The notes below the pieces were generated by a model. The model made no database searches. It worked only from the letters and a program-made list of their open reading frames with translations, and was not told the DNA's origin. Below, piece after piece: positions 1 through 9,440 of a stretch of DNA of 64,000 nucleotides; the first letter of the stretch is position 1; each line of letters opens with the position of its first letter. Position numbers and translations under genes: made by a program. This stretch comes from Prosthecodimorpha staleyi (GTDB lineage: Bacteria; Pseudomonadota; Alphaproteobacteria; Rhizobiales; Ancalomicrobiaceae): the NCBI RefSeq assembly GCF_018729455.1, contig NZ_JAHHZF010000001.1:124001-188000 (forward strand), given 5' to 3'.

Positions 1-2193
1 CGACACGTCCGTCACGCCGGTGTAGGCGAGGCGGAACTCCCTCAGCGCCGTGAGGCCAGAAAGCGGTGATACATCCGTCACGCCGGTGTTGCCGAGAGCG
101 AACGTTTCCAACGTAGTGAGGCCGGTTAGCGGCGACACGTCCAGCACGCCGGTATTGTTGAGATAGAGTTCGCTTAACGCCGTCAGGTCGGACAGTGGCG
201 ACACATCCGTCACGCTGGTGTACGCGAGGCGGAGAGTCCTCAGCGCCGTGAGGCCGGACAGCGGCGACACGTCTGTCACACCGGTGTTGTCAAGATCGAG
301 CGTCTGCAGAGCCGTCAAGCCGGACAGCGGCGAAACGTCCGCCACGCGGGCGCCGAAGAGAGCGAGCGTCGCCAGCGCCGAGAGTCCGGATAGTGGCGAA
401 ATATCCGTTACGCCGGTGTTGCTGATTTCGAGCGTCTCCAGTGACGTTAGACCGGATAGCGGCGTCACATCCGTTACGCCGGTGTTGTCTAGAGCGAGCG
501 TCTCCAGCGCTGTCAGGCCGGACAATGGCGAAACGTCCGTTAGGCCGTTTGTGCCGAGATTGAGCGATTTCAGCGCAGTAAGCCCGGACAGCGGCGACAA
601 GTCCTTTGCGCCGTTAAACTCTAGATCGAGTTCCTCCAGCGCCTTGAGGTCGGACAGCGGCGACAGGTCCGTCACGCCGGTCCCGGATAGGTCGAGGTGC
701 CGGATATGCGGAATCCATGCCGGCGGCGGAGCCTCACCGGCCAGGATCAACTTCCTCGCCTCGGCTTCGTAGTCGAACTCGCCGCCTTCCTCCGTGTCCT
801 CCGAACCGTCCACGGCCGAAGCGTCCGGAAACACCGTGCGCGCCCTCGGCACCGGCTTGCGGGTGAGCAGGTCGATTGTGCCGCCGATCAGGCGGCGGAT
901 ATCCTGGTGGCGGGCGGCGAAGTCGGCGATGGGGGCGCAGTGGTCCTGCAGGAAGACAGCAGCCTGCCTTACCCATTCGAGATTGGGATCGCCGGCTATA
1001 GTCGACAGGACCCAAACGCCGCTGCCGACCGTGCCAACCTCGCGCAAGGCCGACACCACCGCGCGCGCCAGCGCGCCGATGGCGTTCGCACCGACACCGG
1101 CCGCGGCGGCCACCACTTCGGGGGCCGGCGTGGTCGCCGCTGGGTTCGGATCGTCCGGGCTCGGCAGTGGCCTCGACGCGGCGGCGAGGATCGGGCGGGC
1201 GGAGGGCGCGAAAGGCGCATTCTTCTGGGCGAGCCGGTCCAGCGCCGCCCGCGTTGCGACCGCCTCGGCGACCGGATCGACGATCTCGCGCTCTCGGTTG
1301 CGGGCGTTCAGTGCCCGCCACTCCTGGAAGCCGAGACCGTATATCTCGACCACCCCGAGCAGCTTGTCGATGCCGGCGAGCAGGTCCGGCTCGATCGGTT
1401 CGGTCATGGTGCCGACAGCACGAGTCGCGCTGAACCGCGCATGCAGGGATTCGAGGCCGAACTTCGCCACCCAGAGACCCGCGACATCCGTACCGGCGAC
1501 CGAGTCGCCGAGGAAGGTCTTCAGGTCCTGGTATTCGTCGAAGACGCTCGGATGCGTGTTCTGCAGCCCGGTGATGCGGCGGTCGAGCCGATCGGCCGCG
1601 CGCTTCACCTGGCCGTGCAGGTTCACCTGCTGTGAATCGATCCGCTCCGCCGCCGCCGGGGGATCGTCGACCGGCGCGAAGCCGTCCGGTGTCAGCCCGA
1701 AGGTCGGGCCGGGCGCAGGGTTGAAGCGCGGATCCGGCGGCTTACTCAGCCAAGCCGCAATCGCCGCCTCGCTTTCGAGGATGACTGCGTGCCAGCCGTC
1801 GCGTTGCGGGCGCCAGTCGCGGACCGGGCGAAGATCGCGCTTGGCATCCGACGGCATCGCCTGCCGCGCGCCGAAGCGGCGTTGCCAGCTGCATTTTTCC
1901 AGGATGACGGTCAGCACCAGCGCGCCGCGGCCACGCTCGGCCTGCTCGATCGCCGGCGCCTCGGTCTCGGTGATGTAGGGCGAGGCGAGAGAGGCGCTGG
2001 AGACCAGTTGGACGAAGACGTCGGAATCCGCGATCGCCTGCCGGATGGTGGGGTTCCACCCCTGTCCGGCCTGGATCTTCGCATCCCACCACAAAGTCAG
2101 CCCGAAATGACGAATCGTGTCCGCCAGCTGCGTCCGGAGCTGTTCGGCGGCCTTGGCGTCCTCATGCGCGTAGGAGACGAACACCTGCGTCAT
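1..2193 (-). CDS. TIR domain plus leucine-rich-repeat protein (partial, 3' end outside the window)
   Basis: The gene reads leftwards from an ATG at 2193 and is still open at base 1, giving 731 residues. Residues 1 to about 110 look like a TIR fold: the start MTQVFVSYAHEDAKAAEQLR is followed by a WWD motif and the acidic stretch SPYITETEAPAIE, where the NADase glutamate could lie. A helical, Ala/Pro-rich linker of unassigned function covers about 110-495. From about residue 497 there are at least eleven tandem 22-residue LRRs of internalin type (consensus LSGLTALETLxLxNTGVTDV). No NACHT or NB-ARC ATPase motif is visible in the linker. By analogy, bacterial TIR proteins often cleave NAD in anti-phage or interbacterial responses and LRRs act as ligand sensors, so a sensor-effector role is inferred and not shown. 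The number of repeats beyond the window edge is unknown. Confidence 0.8.
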   Translation of the reverse strand, partial: MTQVFVSYAHEDAKAAEQLRTQLADTIRHFGLTLWWDAKIQAGQGWNPTIRQAIADSDVFVQLVSSASLASPYITETEAPAIEQAERGRGALVLTVILEKCSWQRRFGARQAMPSDAKRDLRPVRDWRPQRDGWHAVILESEAAIAAWLSKPPDPRFNPAPGPTFGLTPDGFAPVDDPPAAAERIDSQQVNLHGQVKRAADRLDRRITGLQNTHPSVFDEYQDLKTFLGDSVAGTDVAGLWVAKFGLESLHARFSATRAVGTMTEPIEPDLLAGIDKLLGVVEIYGLGFQEWRALNARNREREIVDPVAEAVATRAALDRLAQKNAPFAPSARPILAAASRPLPSPDDPNPAATTPAPEVVAAAAGVGANAIGALARAVVSALREVGTVGSGVWVLSTIAGDPNLEWVRQAAVFLQDHCAPIADFAARHQDIRRLIGGTIDLLTRKPVPRARTVFPDASAVDGSEDTEEGGEFDYEAEARKLILAGEAPPPAWIPHIRHLDLSGTGVTDLSPLSDLKALEELDLEFNGAKDLSPLSGLTALKSLNLGTNGLTDVSPLSGLTALETLALDNTGVTDVTPLSGLTSLETLEISNTGVTDISPLSGLSALATLALFGARVADVSPLSGLTALQTLDLDNTGVTDVSPLSGLTALRTLRLAYTSVTDVSPLSDLTALSELYLNNTGVLDVSPLTGLTTLETFALGNTGVTDVSPLSGLTALREFRLAYTGVTDVS
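2..700 (-). repeat. Tandem 66-nt repeats encoding LRR units
   Basis: The DNA repeats every 66 bases (phrases such as gccggacagcggcgacac recur), matching the 22-residue LRR period of the TIR-LRR gene. Repeats are diverged but regular, so copy number could change by recombination. Confidence 0.85.
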
Positions 2194-2366
2194 GCAACGA
2201 TTTTGACCGAGCCGCATCGCCGATGCAACCGAAACGGAGCGTCGCCGGAGCGCGGGGCCAGACCCGAGTCGGGTACCCTGGCGCCCGAAGACGCACCCCA
2301 CCGGACCTTCCGGAGTTGCCTCCCCATCAAAACCCGCCCCTTTTGTCCAGGGGATGGACAAACTTT

Positions 2367-2417
2367 CCCCTTCTCCCCCCAGGGGGGGAGAAGGTGCCCG
2401 AAGGGCGGTTGAGGGGG
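2367..2417 (+). repeat. REP-like palindromic element, copy 1 (forward)
   Basis: Core GGGGGAGAAGGTGCCCGAAG followed by GGCGG and TGAGGGGG, with an adjoining CCCCTTCTCC hairpin arm. It pairs with an inverted copy at 2498-2547 about 80 bases away. The gene-free interval 2194-2669 holds only this pair and nothing else I recognise. Confidence 0.8.
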
Positions 2418-2497
2418 ACGATACCGCAGGTTTCACGCGACTTGCGGTCCTGGCGCCCCTCCCAAACCGAAAAGCCAAACGATGCCAAGGCCTCACA

Positions 2498-2547
2498 CCC
2501 CCTCATCCGGCCTTCGGCCACCTTCTCCCCCCTTAGGGGGAGAAGGG
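2498..2547 (-). repeat. REP-like palindromic element, copy 2 (inverted)
   Basis: Reverse-complement form of the same repeat: CCCCCTCATCCGGCCTTCGG followed by CCACCTTCTCCCCC and a GGGGGAGAAGGG arm. Together with 2367-2417 it forms a head-to-head pair like a bacterial interspersed mosaic element. Confidence 0.8.
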
Positions 2548-2669
2548 CATGATGCGAGCGCGGAGCGAGCGGGGGCGGAGAGCCGCGGGAGCGCAACTGC
2601 GCTTGACCGGTCGGTCACGGAAATGCCGGGGCGTGGGCTCCGGGGACGATCGTTCCCGCCCGGCGCCCG

Positions 2670-3698
2670 CTAGGAAGCCGAACGCCCGGCCAGTTCCGCG
2701 GCGCGGCGCAGGGTTGCGCTCGGTGCCTCGCCGAAGGCCGACCGGTAGTCCGTGGCGAAGCGGCCGAGATGGATGTGGCCGGTCGCGAAGGCGACCGCAC
2801 CGACGCCGCCCTCCGCGGCTCCGCTGCCAAGATGGAACCGGGCGAGCGCCAGCCGCCGCCGGCGCCAATATTGCAGCGGGCTGGTCCCGAACCGGCCGCG
2901 GAAGGCGAGTTGCAGCGAGCGCACCGAGCAGCCGGCAGCCCCCGCCACGTCGGCGATCGTGAAGTCGCCGGCGAGATTGGCGTCGATGAAGCCGCAGGCG
3001 CGGCGCAGCTGGCGCGACGACGGCGGCGTCCCCGCGGCCGCCATGGCGTGCTCGATGATGCTCGGCTGCCCGTTCAGCAAGGCCGCCATCAGCCCCTCTT
3101 CGATCAGCCGCTGCCGGGTGGCGTCGCGCGAGGCCGTGAAGGCCTGCCCGGCTTCCGCCGCCGCGAAGCAGGCCAGCACCAGGGTGCGGAAATGCGCCGT
3201 CGCCGGATGGTCGAAGCGCAATTCGGGCTCGAACAGGATCGGCGCCGAGAGATGATGCCCGGTCAGGCTCTCCGCGACGCGGGTCAGCGCGGCGCGGTCG
3301 ATGCGCACCAGGAGCTTCGCGCAGGTCTCCGACCAGCGCATGCGGGTATGCAGCGTCGGGTTGAGTATCGTCCCCTGTCCCGGCGCGACCGTCACCGAAC
3401 GGCCGCCGTTGCGGACATCCGCGCTGCCGACCACCGGGATCTGGATCAGGTAGAAGCTCGACAATTCGCCCGGCTCGATCGTCACCGCCGCGCCGTAGCG
3501 CAGATAGTTGAGCGACACATCCCGGCCCGGGGCATGGTTGTGGATCGCGTCGAGCCGGGTTGCCGGACGGTCCAGATCGAGACGATGCGGACAGAAGGCG
3601 CGCGCCACAAAGTCGCGTGCTTCGTCCAGGGCCTCGGACTGGAACAGTCGCAGGGCGCCGAGGCGCTCCCTTGACGACATGGCGTGGCCATGCGGCAT
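2670..3698 (-). CDS. AraC-family transcriptional regulator
   Basis: About 342 residues. The N-terminal two thirds resemble the AraC-type ligand-binding region (AraC_binding_2 class). The C-terminal 100 residues carry the two helix-turn-helix motifs of the family: DFTIADVAGAAGCSVRSLQL and, after a linker, IHLGRFATDYRSAFGEAPSA. The reading frame is open back to 3797, overlapping the divergent monooxygenase region. I chose the ATG at 3698 (MPHGHAMSSRERLG); an ATG at 3680 is equally possible. The gene is divergent from the flavin monooxygenase and cupin genes and may regulate them, which is inference from position only. The effector is unknown. Confidence 0.88.
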   Translation of the reverse strand: MPHGHAMSSRERLGALRLFQSEALDEARDFVARAFCPHRLDLDRPATRLDAIHNHAPGRDVSLNYLRYGAAVTIEPGELSSFYLIQIPVVGSADVRNGGRSVTVAPGQGTILNPTLHTRMRWSETCAKLLVRIDRAALTRVAESLTGHHLSAPILFEPELRFDHPATAHFRTLVLACFAAAEAGQAFTASRDATRQRLIEEGLMAALLNGQPSIIEHAMAAAGTPPSSRQLRRACGFIDANLAGDFTIADVAGAAGCSVRSLQLAFRGRFGTSPLQYWRRRRLALARFHLGSGAAEGGVGAVAFATGHIHLGRFATDYRSAFGEAPSATLRRAAELAGRSAS

Positions 3699-3882
3699 AT
3701 CCGGAAGTTTACGTGGGCTGAGCCGGCTTTCAACCCGAATTGCTTTGATCTTGAAATTTTCGCTTTCCGGATAACGCCCCGCTCCGACCGGCGGCATGCT
3801 CTTGCGGGCGGGCCAGTCGGCTCGCCGCCGGGAGCGGAGGATGGTCCCGGTCTTGCGTCGGTTTCATCGGGCGGAGGGGCTC

Positions 3883-5370
3883 ATGGTCGCGCAGAAGAAT
3901 GTCGCCGTGATCGGCGCCGGTGTCAGCGGCATCGCCGCCGCCAAGGCCTTCGCGGCGCGCGGGCACAAGGTGACGGGTTTCGAGGCCGGAGAGGTCTTCG
4001 GCGGGGTCTGGGACCCGGCCAAGTCCTATCCGGGCGTGCAGACGCAGTCGCCGAAGGAACTCTATCGCTTCACCGACATGGCCATGCCGGACGCCTATCC
4101 GGAATGGCCGACGGGGCCGCAGGTGCAAGCCTATCTGGACGGCTACGCGCGCCACCACGGCCTCGGAGCGCTGTTCCACTTCCGCACCCGCGTTGACGCG
4201 ATCGACCGTCGTCCGGACGGGCGCGCCGGCTGGCGCCTGTCGGTGACCGGCCCGGAAGGCGCCACGACCGAGGATTTCGATTTCGTCGCCGTCGCGGTCG
4301 GCAACTTTTCCGAAAAACACATGCCGACCTTCGGCGGCGAGGACATTTTTCGCGCGGCCGGCGGCCGCCTGCTGCATTCCTCCGACTATCGCGACCCGGC
4401 CCAGATCCGCGGGCGGCGGGTCGTGGTGCTCGGCGCCTCGAAATCGGCCACCGACATCGCCGTCAACGCCGCCCGCAACGGCGCGGCGGCGGTGACGCTG
4501 GTCTGCCGCGAGGCGGTCTGGCGGGTGCCCTATTTCGTCGGCGGCATCAATTTCAAGCGGCTGCTCTACATGCGCGCCCAGGAAATGCAGTTCAACGGCT
4601 GGGGCCGGACTCGGGCGCAGAAGCTCGTCCAGGCCCTGACCGCGCCGCTGGTCTGGGCCAATTTCCGCGGCCTGGAGACGCTCCTCAAACTGCAGCTGGG
4701 CTTGCGCCGCTGGGACATGGTGCCGGACGTGCCGATCGAGAAGGACGTGTCCTGCTCGATCCCGATCGTGACGCCCGGCATGTTCGAGGCCTTCCACAGC
4801 GGCGCGATCCGGCCGGTCCGCGGCAGCTTCGAAGGCTATGCCGAGACGGGCCCGCGGCTGACCGGCGGTGAGACGCTCCGCGCCGATGTCGTCATCCTGG
4901 CGACCGGCTGGAAGGGCAGCCTGCCCTTCCTCGGCGAGCCCTGGCGCTCGCGGCTGATCGATCCGGACGGGCTCTACCGGCTGCATCGTTTCGCGGTCAA
5001 TCCGGACCTGCCGGACCTCGGCTTCGTCGGCTTCAATTCGAGCTTCTGCACGGTGCTGACCTCCGAAATGCTGGCCGAATGGCTGGTGCGCTTCGCCGAC
5101 GGCCAGTTGGCGCGCCAGCCCAGCCCCGCGGCGATGGCCGCCGATATCGAGACGATGCTGCAGTGGCGCCGGGAGGAGCGTCCGGCTGCGCGCAAATATG
5201 GGGGCTTGTGCGTCGCCCCGTTCCACTTCAAGCATTTCGACGAGCTTCTGGCCGACATCGGTGCGCGGCTGCGGACGCGCGCCAACCCCTTCGCCGAGTA
5301 TTTCTCCTTCCCGGATGCGCCGTCCTTCGGACGATATCTCGCCTCGGCGCCGCAATACCGGGCGGAATGA
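3883..5370 (+). CDS. Flavin-containing monooxygenase (FMO / Baeyer-Villiger type)
   Basis: 495 residues. The FAD-binding GAGVSG motif is at residues 11-16 and a second Rossmann motif for NADPH (VVVLGASKSATD) at about 180-190. FGGVWD and YPGVQTQSPKELY near residues 40-60 are typical of FAD-dependent FMO-like enzymes. A linker with LLHSSDYRD resembles the FxGxxxHxxxY fingerprint in degenerate form. The frame is open upstream to 3796, but the ATG at 3883 follows a GGAGGGG ribosome-binding site and begins just before the dinucleotide fold. The likely reaction is NADPH- and O2-dependent oxygenation of a small organic substrate in the cytoplasm. A short gap separates it from the cupin gene, so the two are probably cotranscribed. 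Substrate unknown. Confidence 0.88.
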   Translation: MVAQKNVAVIGAGVSGIAAAKAFAARGHKVTGFEAGEVFGGVWDPAKSYPGVQTQSPKELYRFTDMAMPDAYPEWPTGPQVQAYLDGYARHHGLGALFHFRTRVDAIDRRPDGRAGWRLSVTGPEGATTEDFDFVAVAVGNFSEKHMPTFGGEDIFRAAGGRLLHSSDYRDPAQIRGRRVVVLGASKSATDIAVNAARNGAAAVTLVCREAVWRVPYFVGGINFKRLLYMRAQEMQFNGWGRTRAQKLVQALTAPLVWANFRGLETLLKLQLGLRRWDMVPDVPIEKDVSCSIPIVTPGMFEAFHSGAIRPVRGSFEGYAETGPRLTGGETLRADVVILATGWKGSLPFLGEPWRSRLIDPDGLYRLHRFAVNPDLPDLGFVGFNSSFCTVLTSEMLAEWLVRFADGQLARQPSPAAMAADIETMLQWRREERPAARKYGGLCVAPFHFKHFDELLADIGARLRTRANPFAEYFSFPDAPSFGRYLASAPQYRAE

Positions 5371-5414
5371 TCCCATCACCAGGCCCGCAGAGGCCGCCAC
5401 CAGGAGGGTACCGC

Positions 5415-5864
5415 ATGAGCGATCTGGAAAAGGGCATCACGCGCAGCGGCGAAGGCTATGCCGGCACGCAGTGGAACATCCTCGGCCAGCTCTATTTCCC
5501 GAAGGCCAGCTGCGAGTCGACCTTCGCCTTCGAGACCAACAGCGATCCGGGTCAGTTCGTGCCGGTCCACATCCATCCGACCCAGGACGAATTCATCCTG
5601 GTGCAGGAAGGCGTCCTCGACCTGAAGCTCGACGGCGTCTGGACCCAGGCCAAGGCCGGCGACCTGGTGCGCATGCCGCGCGGCATCCCGCATGGCTATT
5701 TCAACAAGTCCGACAAGCCGGCGCGTGCGCTTTTCTGGGTCTCTCCGGCCGGCAAGCTGGAAGATCTGTTCATCGCTCTCAACGACCTGACCGACGTGGC
5801 CGAGGTGATCCGCCTCTCCGCCGAGCACGAGGTCGACTTCCTGCCGCCGGAAGCCAGCGCCTGA
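5415..5864 (+). CDS. Cupin-domain protein
   Basis: 149 residues, a single conserved cupin barrel. Cupin motif 1 is seen as VHIHPTQDEFILVQEGVLDL and motif 2 as MPRGIPHGYFN, with His residues placed to hold a divalent metal. The start ATG follows a CAGGAGGG ribosome-binding site. It lies 44 bases after the monooxygenase on the same strand, suggesting a two-gene operon for oxidation of one compound. Single-domain cupins of this kind can be small dioxygenases, isomerases or binding proteins, and the sequence does not decide between these. Confidence 0.88.
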   Translation: MSDLEKGITRSGEGYAGTQWNILGQLYFPKASCESTFAFETNSDPGQFVPVHIHPTQDEFILVQEGVLDLKLDGVWTQAKAGDLVRMPRGIPHGYFNKSDKPARALFWVSPAGKLEDLFIALNDLTDVAEVIRLSAEHEVDFLPPEASA

Positions 5865-5886
5865 TCCCCGCCACCGCGGACACGAG

Positions 5887-5915
5887 AAAAGCCGGGACGA
5901 CCGCGTCGTCCCGGC
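5887..5915 (-). terminator. Rho-independent terminator of anmK
   Basis: An 11-bp GC-rich stem (5891-5901 with 5905-5915, loop CGC) is followed on the minus strand by TTTT. It lies between the convergent cupin and anmK genes and is best oriented for anmK. Confidence 0.7.
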
Positions 5916-5927
5916 CGGACACCGCCA

Positions 5928-7094
5928 TCAGGCGAGCGCGAGCACACCGCCGCGGCAGGGATGCGGCACGCCGGTCGTGCCGGGATAGCTGAGCGGCAGT
6001 CCCTCGAGGTGGCGCACCGCCAGGAAGGCGAAGGCCTGCGCCTCCAGGAAGTCGGTCGACCAGCCGATCTCGGTCGCCGCCACGACGCGGGCCTGCGCGC
6101 GCTGGCCGATCATCGCCAACAGGGTCGGATTGCGCGCGCCGCCACCGGCGACGACCAGCGTCTCCGGCCGGCGCGGCACGACCGCCAGCGCCTTGGCGAC
6201 GGTCGCGGCCGTGAAGGCGGTCAGCGTCGCCGCGCCGTCCTCGGTCGACAATCCGGCGACGGGTTCGCGCGAAAAGGCGTTGCGATCGAGCGACTTCGGC
6301 GGGGTGGCCGCGAAATAGGGATCATCCATCAGGCGATCGAGCGCCGCCGTGTCGACGCGGCCCGAGGCGGCCAGGCGCCCGTCCTGGTCGAGCGTGCGGC
6401 CGGTCTTCTCCAGGCACCAGTCGTCGATCAGCGCATTGGCCGGGCCGGTGTCGAAGGCGATCAGGTCGTCGGCGCCGGTGCCGGCCCCGCCGATCCAGGT
6501 CAGGTTGCCGACGCCGCCGAGATTGAGCACGCCGACCGGCCAGTCGAGACCGGCCCGCGCAGCCAGCGCCGCATGATAGACCGGCACCAGCGGCGCCCCC
6601 TGCCCGCCCGCCGCAACGTCGGCGGCCCGGAAATCATAGACCACCGGCACCGCGCAATGCCGCGCCAGCGCCAACCCGTCGCCGATCTGCACCGTCAGCC
6701 GGCGCGAAGGATCGTGGAACACGGTCTGGCCGTGGAAGCCGACCACCGAGACCGAATTGCGATCGAAGCCTTCCTGGGCGAAGAAGCGCGCCAGCGCATC
6801 GGCATGCGCCTCGGTCACCACCCGCTCGGCCTCCGCCAGGACCGACGGCCGCTCGACCCGGTCGCGCAGGCCCGGGCCGGCGGCCAGCGCCGCGCGCAAC
6901 AGCCGGCGCTCGGCCTCCGTATAGGGCCGGAACAGGGTCGGGCCGAAATCGCCGACCACGACCCCGTCGGTCTCGATCGCGGCCACGTCGACCCCGTCCA
7001 TCGAGGTGCCGCTCATCATGCCGACGGCAAGTCGCAGGTCGCTCACGTCGTTCGCCCGTTCACGTCTGGCCTCACCGGGTGAATTCCCCCGCAT
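5928..7094 (-). CDS. anmK: Anhydro-N-acetylmuramic acid kinase
   Basis: 388 residues. The N-terminus carries [20 protein letters not shown], the ATP-binding signature of AnmK in the acetate/sugar kinase/Hsp70 superfamily. Further conserved blocks are [37 protein letters not shown] and [12 protein letters not shown]. The enzyme phosphorylates and opens 1,6-anhydro-MurNAc recovered from cell-wall turnover, giving MurNAc-6-phosphate. The ATG at 7094 is used; a GTG at 7046, nearer the conserved motif, is a credible alternative start. The gene is divergent from tyrS, an arrangement common in alphaproteobacteria. Confidence 0.95.
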   Translation of the reverse strand: MRGNSPGEARRERANDVSDLRLAVGMMSGTSMDGVDVAAIETDGVVVGDFGPTLFRPYTEAERRLLRAALAAGPGLRDRVERPSVLAEAERVVTEAHADALARFFAQEGFDRNSVSVVGFHGQTVFHDPSRRLTVQIGDGLALARHCAVPVVYDFRAADVAAGGQGAPLVPVYHAALAARAGLDWPVGVLNLGGVGNLTWIGGAGTGADDLIAFDTGPANALIDDWCLEKTGRTLDQDGRLAASGRVDTAALDRLMDDPYFAATPPKSLDRNAFSREPVAGLSTEDGAATLTAFTAATVAKALAVVPRRPETLVVAGGGARNPTLLAMIGQRAQARVVAATEIGWSTDFLEAQAFAFLAVRHLEGLPLSYPGTTGVPHPCRGGVLALA

Positions 7095-7167
7095 TCGGTG
7101 CTATGGACCCGTCTCCGCCGCGCCGTCCCGTCATGGTCGCGCCGCAGGTCCACAGGGTTCACGCATC

Positions 7168-8421
7168 ATGACCGGTTTCAAGTCCGACTTCCTCCGGGTT
7201 CTCTCCGAACGCGGCTTCATCCACCAGATCTCCGATCCGGAAGGGCTGGATGCGGCTTTCGCCAAGGGACCGGTGACGGGCTATATCGGCTTCGATGCGA
7301 CGGCGACCAGCCTCCATGCTGGCTCGCTGATCCAGATCATGCTGCTCCACTGGATGCAGCAGACCGGCAACCGCCCGATCGCGCTGATGGGCGGCGGCAC
7401 CACCATGATCGGCGACCCGTCCTTCAAGGACGAGGCGCGCAAGCTCCTCACCGTCGAGGACATCGAGCACAACCTCACCGGCATCCGGCAGGTCTTCGCC
7501 AAGTTCCTGCGCTTCGGCGCCGGCCCGACCGACGCGCTGATGATCAACAACGCCGATTGGCTGTTGAAGCTCAACTATCTGGAATTCCTGCGCGATGTCG
7601 GGCGGCACTTCTCGGTCAACCGCATGCTGAGCTTCGATTCGGTCAAGCTCCGGCTCGACCGCGAGCAGTCGCTGTCCTTCCTCGAATTCAACTACATGAT
7701 CCTGCAGGGCTACGACTTCGTCGAGCTGAACCGGCGCACCGGCTGCATCCTGCAGATGGGCGGCTCCGACCAGTGGGGCAACATCGTCAACGGCATCGAT
7801 CTCGGCCACCGCATGGACGGCGTGCAGCTCTACGCGCTGACCTCGCCGCTCTTGACCACCTCGTCGGGCGCCAAGATGGGCAAGACGGCCTCCGGCGCGG
7901 TCTGGCTCAACGCCGACCTGCTTTCGCCCTACGACTACTGGCAGTATTGGCGCAACACCGAGGACGCCGATGTCGAGCGCTTCCTGAAGCTCTACACGAC
8001 CCTGCCGATGGCCGAGATCGCCCGCCTCGCCGCGCTCGGCGGCGCGGAGATCAACGAAGCCAAGAAGGTGCTGGCGACCGAGGTCACCGCGCTGGTCCAC
8101 GGCCTGGCCGCGGCGCATGAGGCGGCCGAAACGGCGCGCAAGACCTTCGAGGAGGGCGCGCTCTCGGCCAACCTGCCGACGATCGACATCCCGGCCGACG
8201 AACTCGCCGCCGGCATCGGCGTCCTCGCCGCCTTCGTCCGCGCCGGCCTCGCCGCCTCCAACGGCGAAGTCCGCCGCCTCCTCTCCGGCGGCGGCGTCCG
8301 CGTCAACGACCAGCCCGTCACCGACGACAAGGCCCGCCTGACCCCGGCCGACCTGACCCCGGAAGGCGTCGTCAAGTTGTCTCTCGGCAAGAAGAAGCAC
8401 ATCCTCGTCCGCCCGGTCTGA
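7168..8421 (+). CDS. tyrS: Tyrosyl-tRNA synthetase
   Basis: 417 residues, a normal length for TyrS. The class I HIGH-type motif appears as SLHAGS (about residues 48-53) and the KMSKS-type loop as KMGKT (about 236-240). The tyrosine pocket block [15 protein letters not shown] is present, and an S4-like RNA-binding domain forms the last 70 residues ([19 protein letters not shown]). It charges tRNA-Tyr with tyrosine. The frame is open upstream to 7006, but the ATG at 7168 (MTGFKSDFL) fits the family start. Confidence 0.97.
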   Translation: MTGFKSDFLRVLSERGFIHQISDPEGLDAAFAKGPVTGYIGFDATATSLHAGSLIQIMLLHWMQQTGNRPIALMGGGTTMIGDPSFKDEARKLLTVEDIEHNLTGIRQVFAKFLRFGAGPTDALMINNADWLLKLNYLEFLRDVGRHFSVNRMLSFDSVKLRLDREQSLSFLEFNYMILQGYDFVELNRRTGCILQMGGSDQWGNIVNGIDLGHRMDGVQLYALTSPLLTTSSGAKMGKTASGAVWLNADLLSPYDYWQYWRNTEDADVERFLKLYTTLPMAEIARLAALGGAEINEAKKVLATEVTALVHGLAAAHEAAETARKTFEEGALSANLPTIDIPADELAAGIGVLAAFVRAGLAASNGEVRRLLSGGGVRVNDQPVTDDKARLTPADLTPEGVVKLSLGKKKHILVRPV

Positions 8422-8437
8422 GCGACTGACTGAACGG

Positions 8438-8464
8438 CCGTCCGGCGGTATAGCCGCCGGACGG
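8438..8464. terminator. Strong hairpin after tyrS
   Basis: CCGTCCGGCGG pairs perfectly with CCGCCGGACGG around a TATAG loop just after the tyrS stop. No T-tract follows, so it may be a Rho-dependent or RNA-stabilising structure and not a classic terminator. Confidence 0.5.
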
Positions 8465-8580
8465 GAAGCAGAGGCTGTGCTCCACGATTGCGAGCCCGAC
8501 AAAACTTGACGCGCCGCTGTCGTAAGCGGAACGTTCAGGGATATGTCGGCGCCTGAATACCGGGGACATCAGTATTCACA

Positions 8581-8970
8581 ATGATTAAGGTCTATTTATA
8601 TTTCACTATTGGGTCATCGGACAAAGATCCATCGATGCTGTCGGAAATTTTGGAAGCGGAACCGACAGGTATCGTCCTAAAATCCCGCCCTTCGCCGCCC
8701 GCACGGGTTAATCTATGGAGAATTGACACGGGGGAAATTATCAACTCCTTGGATATCAGAGATCATTGGAAATGCCTCGAGGAAATGATTGGCGATAAAG
8801 CAAAAGTTATAGAGAAATTGACAGAAGAATGGGTTGTTAAGTTAGATATTGTTGTCGAGACCCGATCCGGTGAGTTTCCGGACATTCACATTCCCGGTGC
8901 ATTGCTGAAGTTTGTGAGCGATTCTCGAACTATACTAGATATTTGCGAATACGACATTTCGAGTGACTAA
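8581..8970 (+). CDS. DUF4279-like small protein, possibly an immunity protein
   Basis: 129 residues. The pattern VYLYFTIGSSDKDPSMLSEI at the start, a central tryptophan-containing strand (VNLWRID), a helix (DHWKCLEEMIGDKAKVIEKL) and the acidic end ILDICEYDISSD resemble the DUF4279 fold, which in many bacteria sits beside polymorphic toxins. The gene is clearly more AT-rich than its neighbours (codons such as AAA, TTA and ATA), which suggests horizontal transfer. There is no toxin gene beside it here. The family call is from pattern only and moderate in confidence. Confidence 0.6.
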   Translation: MIKVYLYFTIGSSDKDPSMLSEILEAEPTGIVLKSRPSPPARVNLWRIDTGEIINSLDIRDHWKCLEEMIGDKAKVIEKLTEEWVVKLDIVVETRSGEFPDIHIPGALLKFVSDSRTILDICEYDISSD

Positions 8971-9440
8971 CAGTCCGTTTGAAAGCTGACGAATGATCAT
9001 TTCTGCGGATGAGAAGACCGCCCGTGGTGCCACAAACGTGGCCATGGAGACGTTGGTGCGGCATTCGACAACCCGGTGCCCCCGGGGCCGTCCCATGTCT
9101 TTCAAGAACGCAGCAGTCCCACAAGCGCTTCACGCAGGGACAGCAGCGCCGGTCGGGCGAGCGATCCGGAAGCCCGCGTCCCAAGTCTCCCCATTGAAAC
9201 TTCCGTTCCTGCCCCCGCTCGCGCCATTCAAAGCCGCGAACTCTGCTGAGGCCGGCAAGAGCCCCGGTCTCTTTCGCGCGCCGGTCGTGCGGGCTACAGT
9301 CGGATTGCGATCCATGCGGCCGCCCGACAGCATCCGCTTGCGCGCTTCGGCGTGACGGCGGCCGGCCCTAGCGGCGTGGGTCGGTCGGCGCCGGACGGTC
9401 GCCGCCGCGCCTCGGATGCCCTGCCGACGGGAGGGAAGCC
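8971..9440. other. Gene-free interval
   Basis: 470 bases between the DUF4279-like gene and the LuxR regulator. The open frames here have no family features and biased shadow-like composition. It must hold the promoter of the LuxR gene, but I see no clear consensus. Confidence 0.5.

Noticed and set aside
1-700. CRISPR array
   Set aside because: The regular 66-nt repeats are coding and translate as 22-residue LRRs; there are no unique spacers and no cas genes.
8993-9355. A 120-codon gene before the LuxR regulator
   Set aside because: Low-complexity Arg/Ala/Pro translation, no ribosome-binding site and no recognisable motifs.
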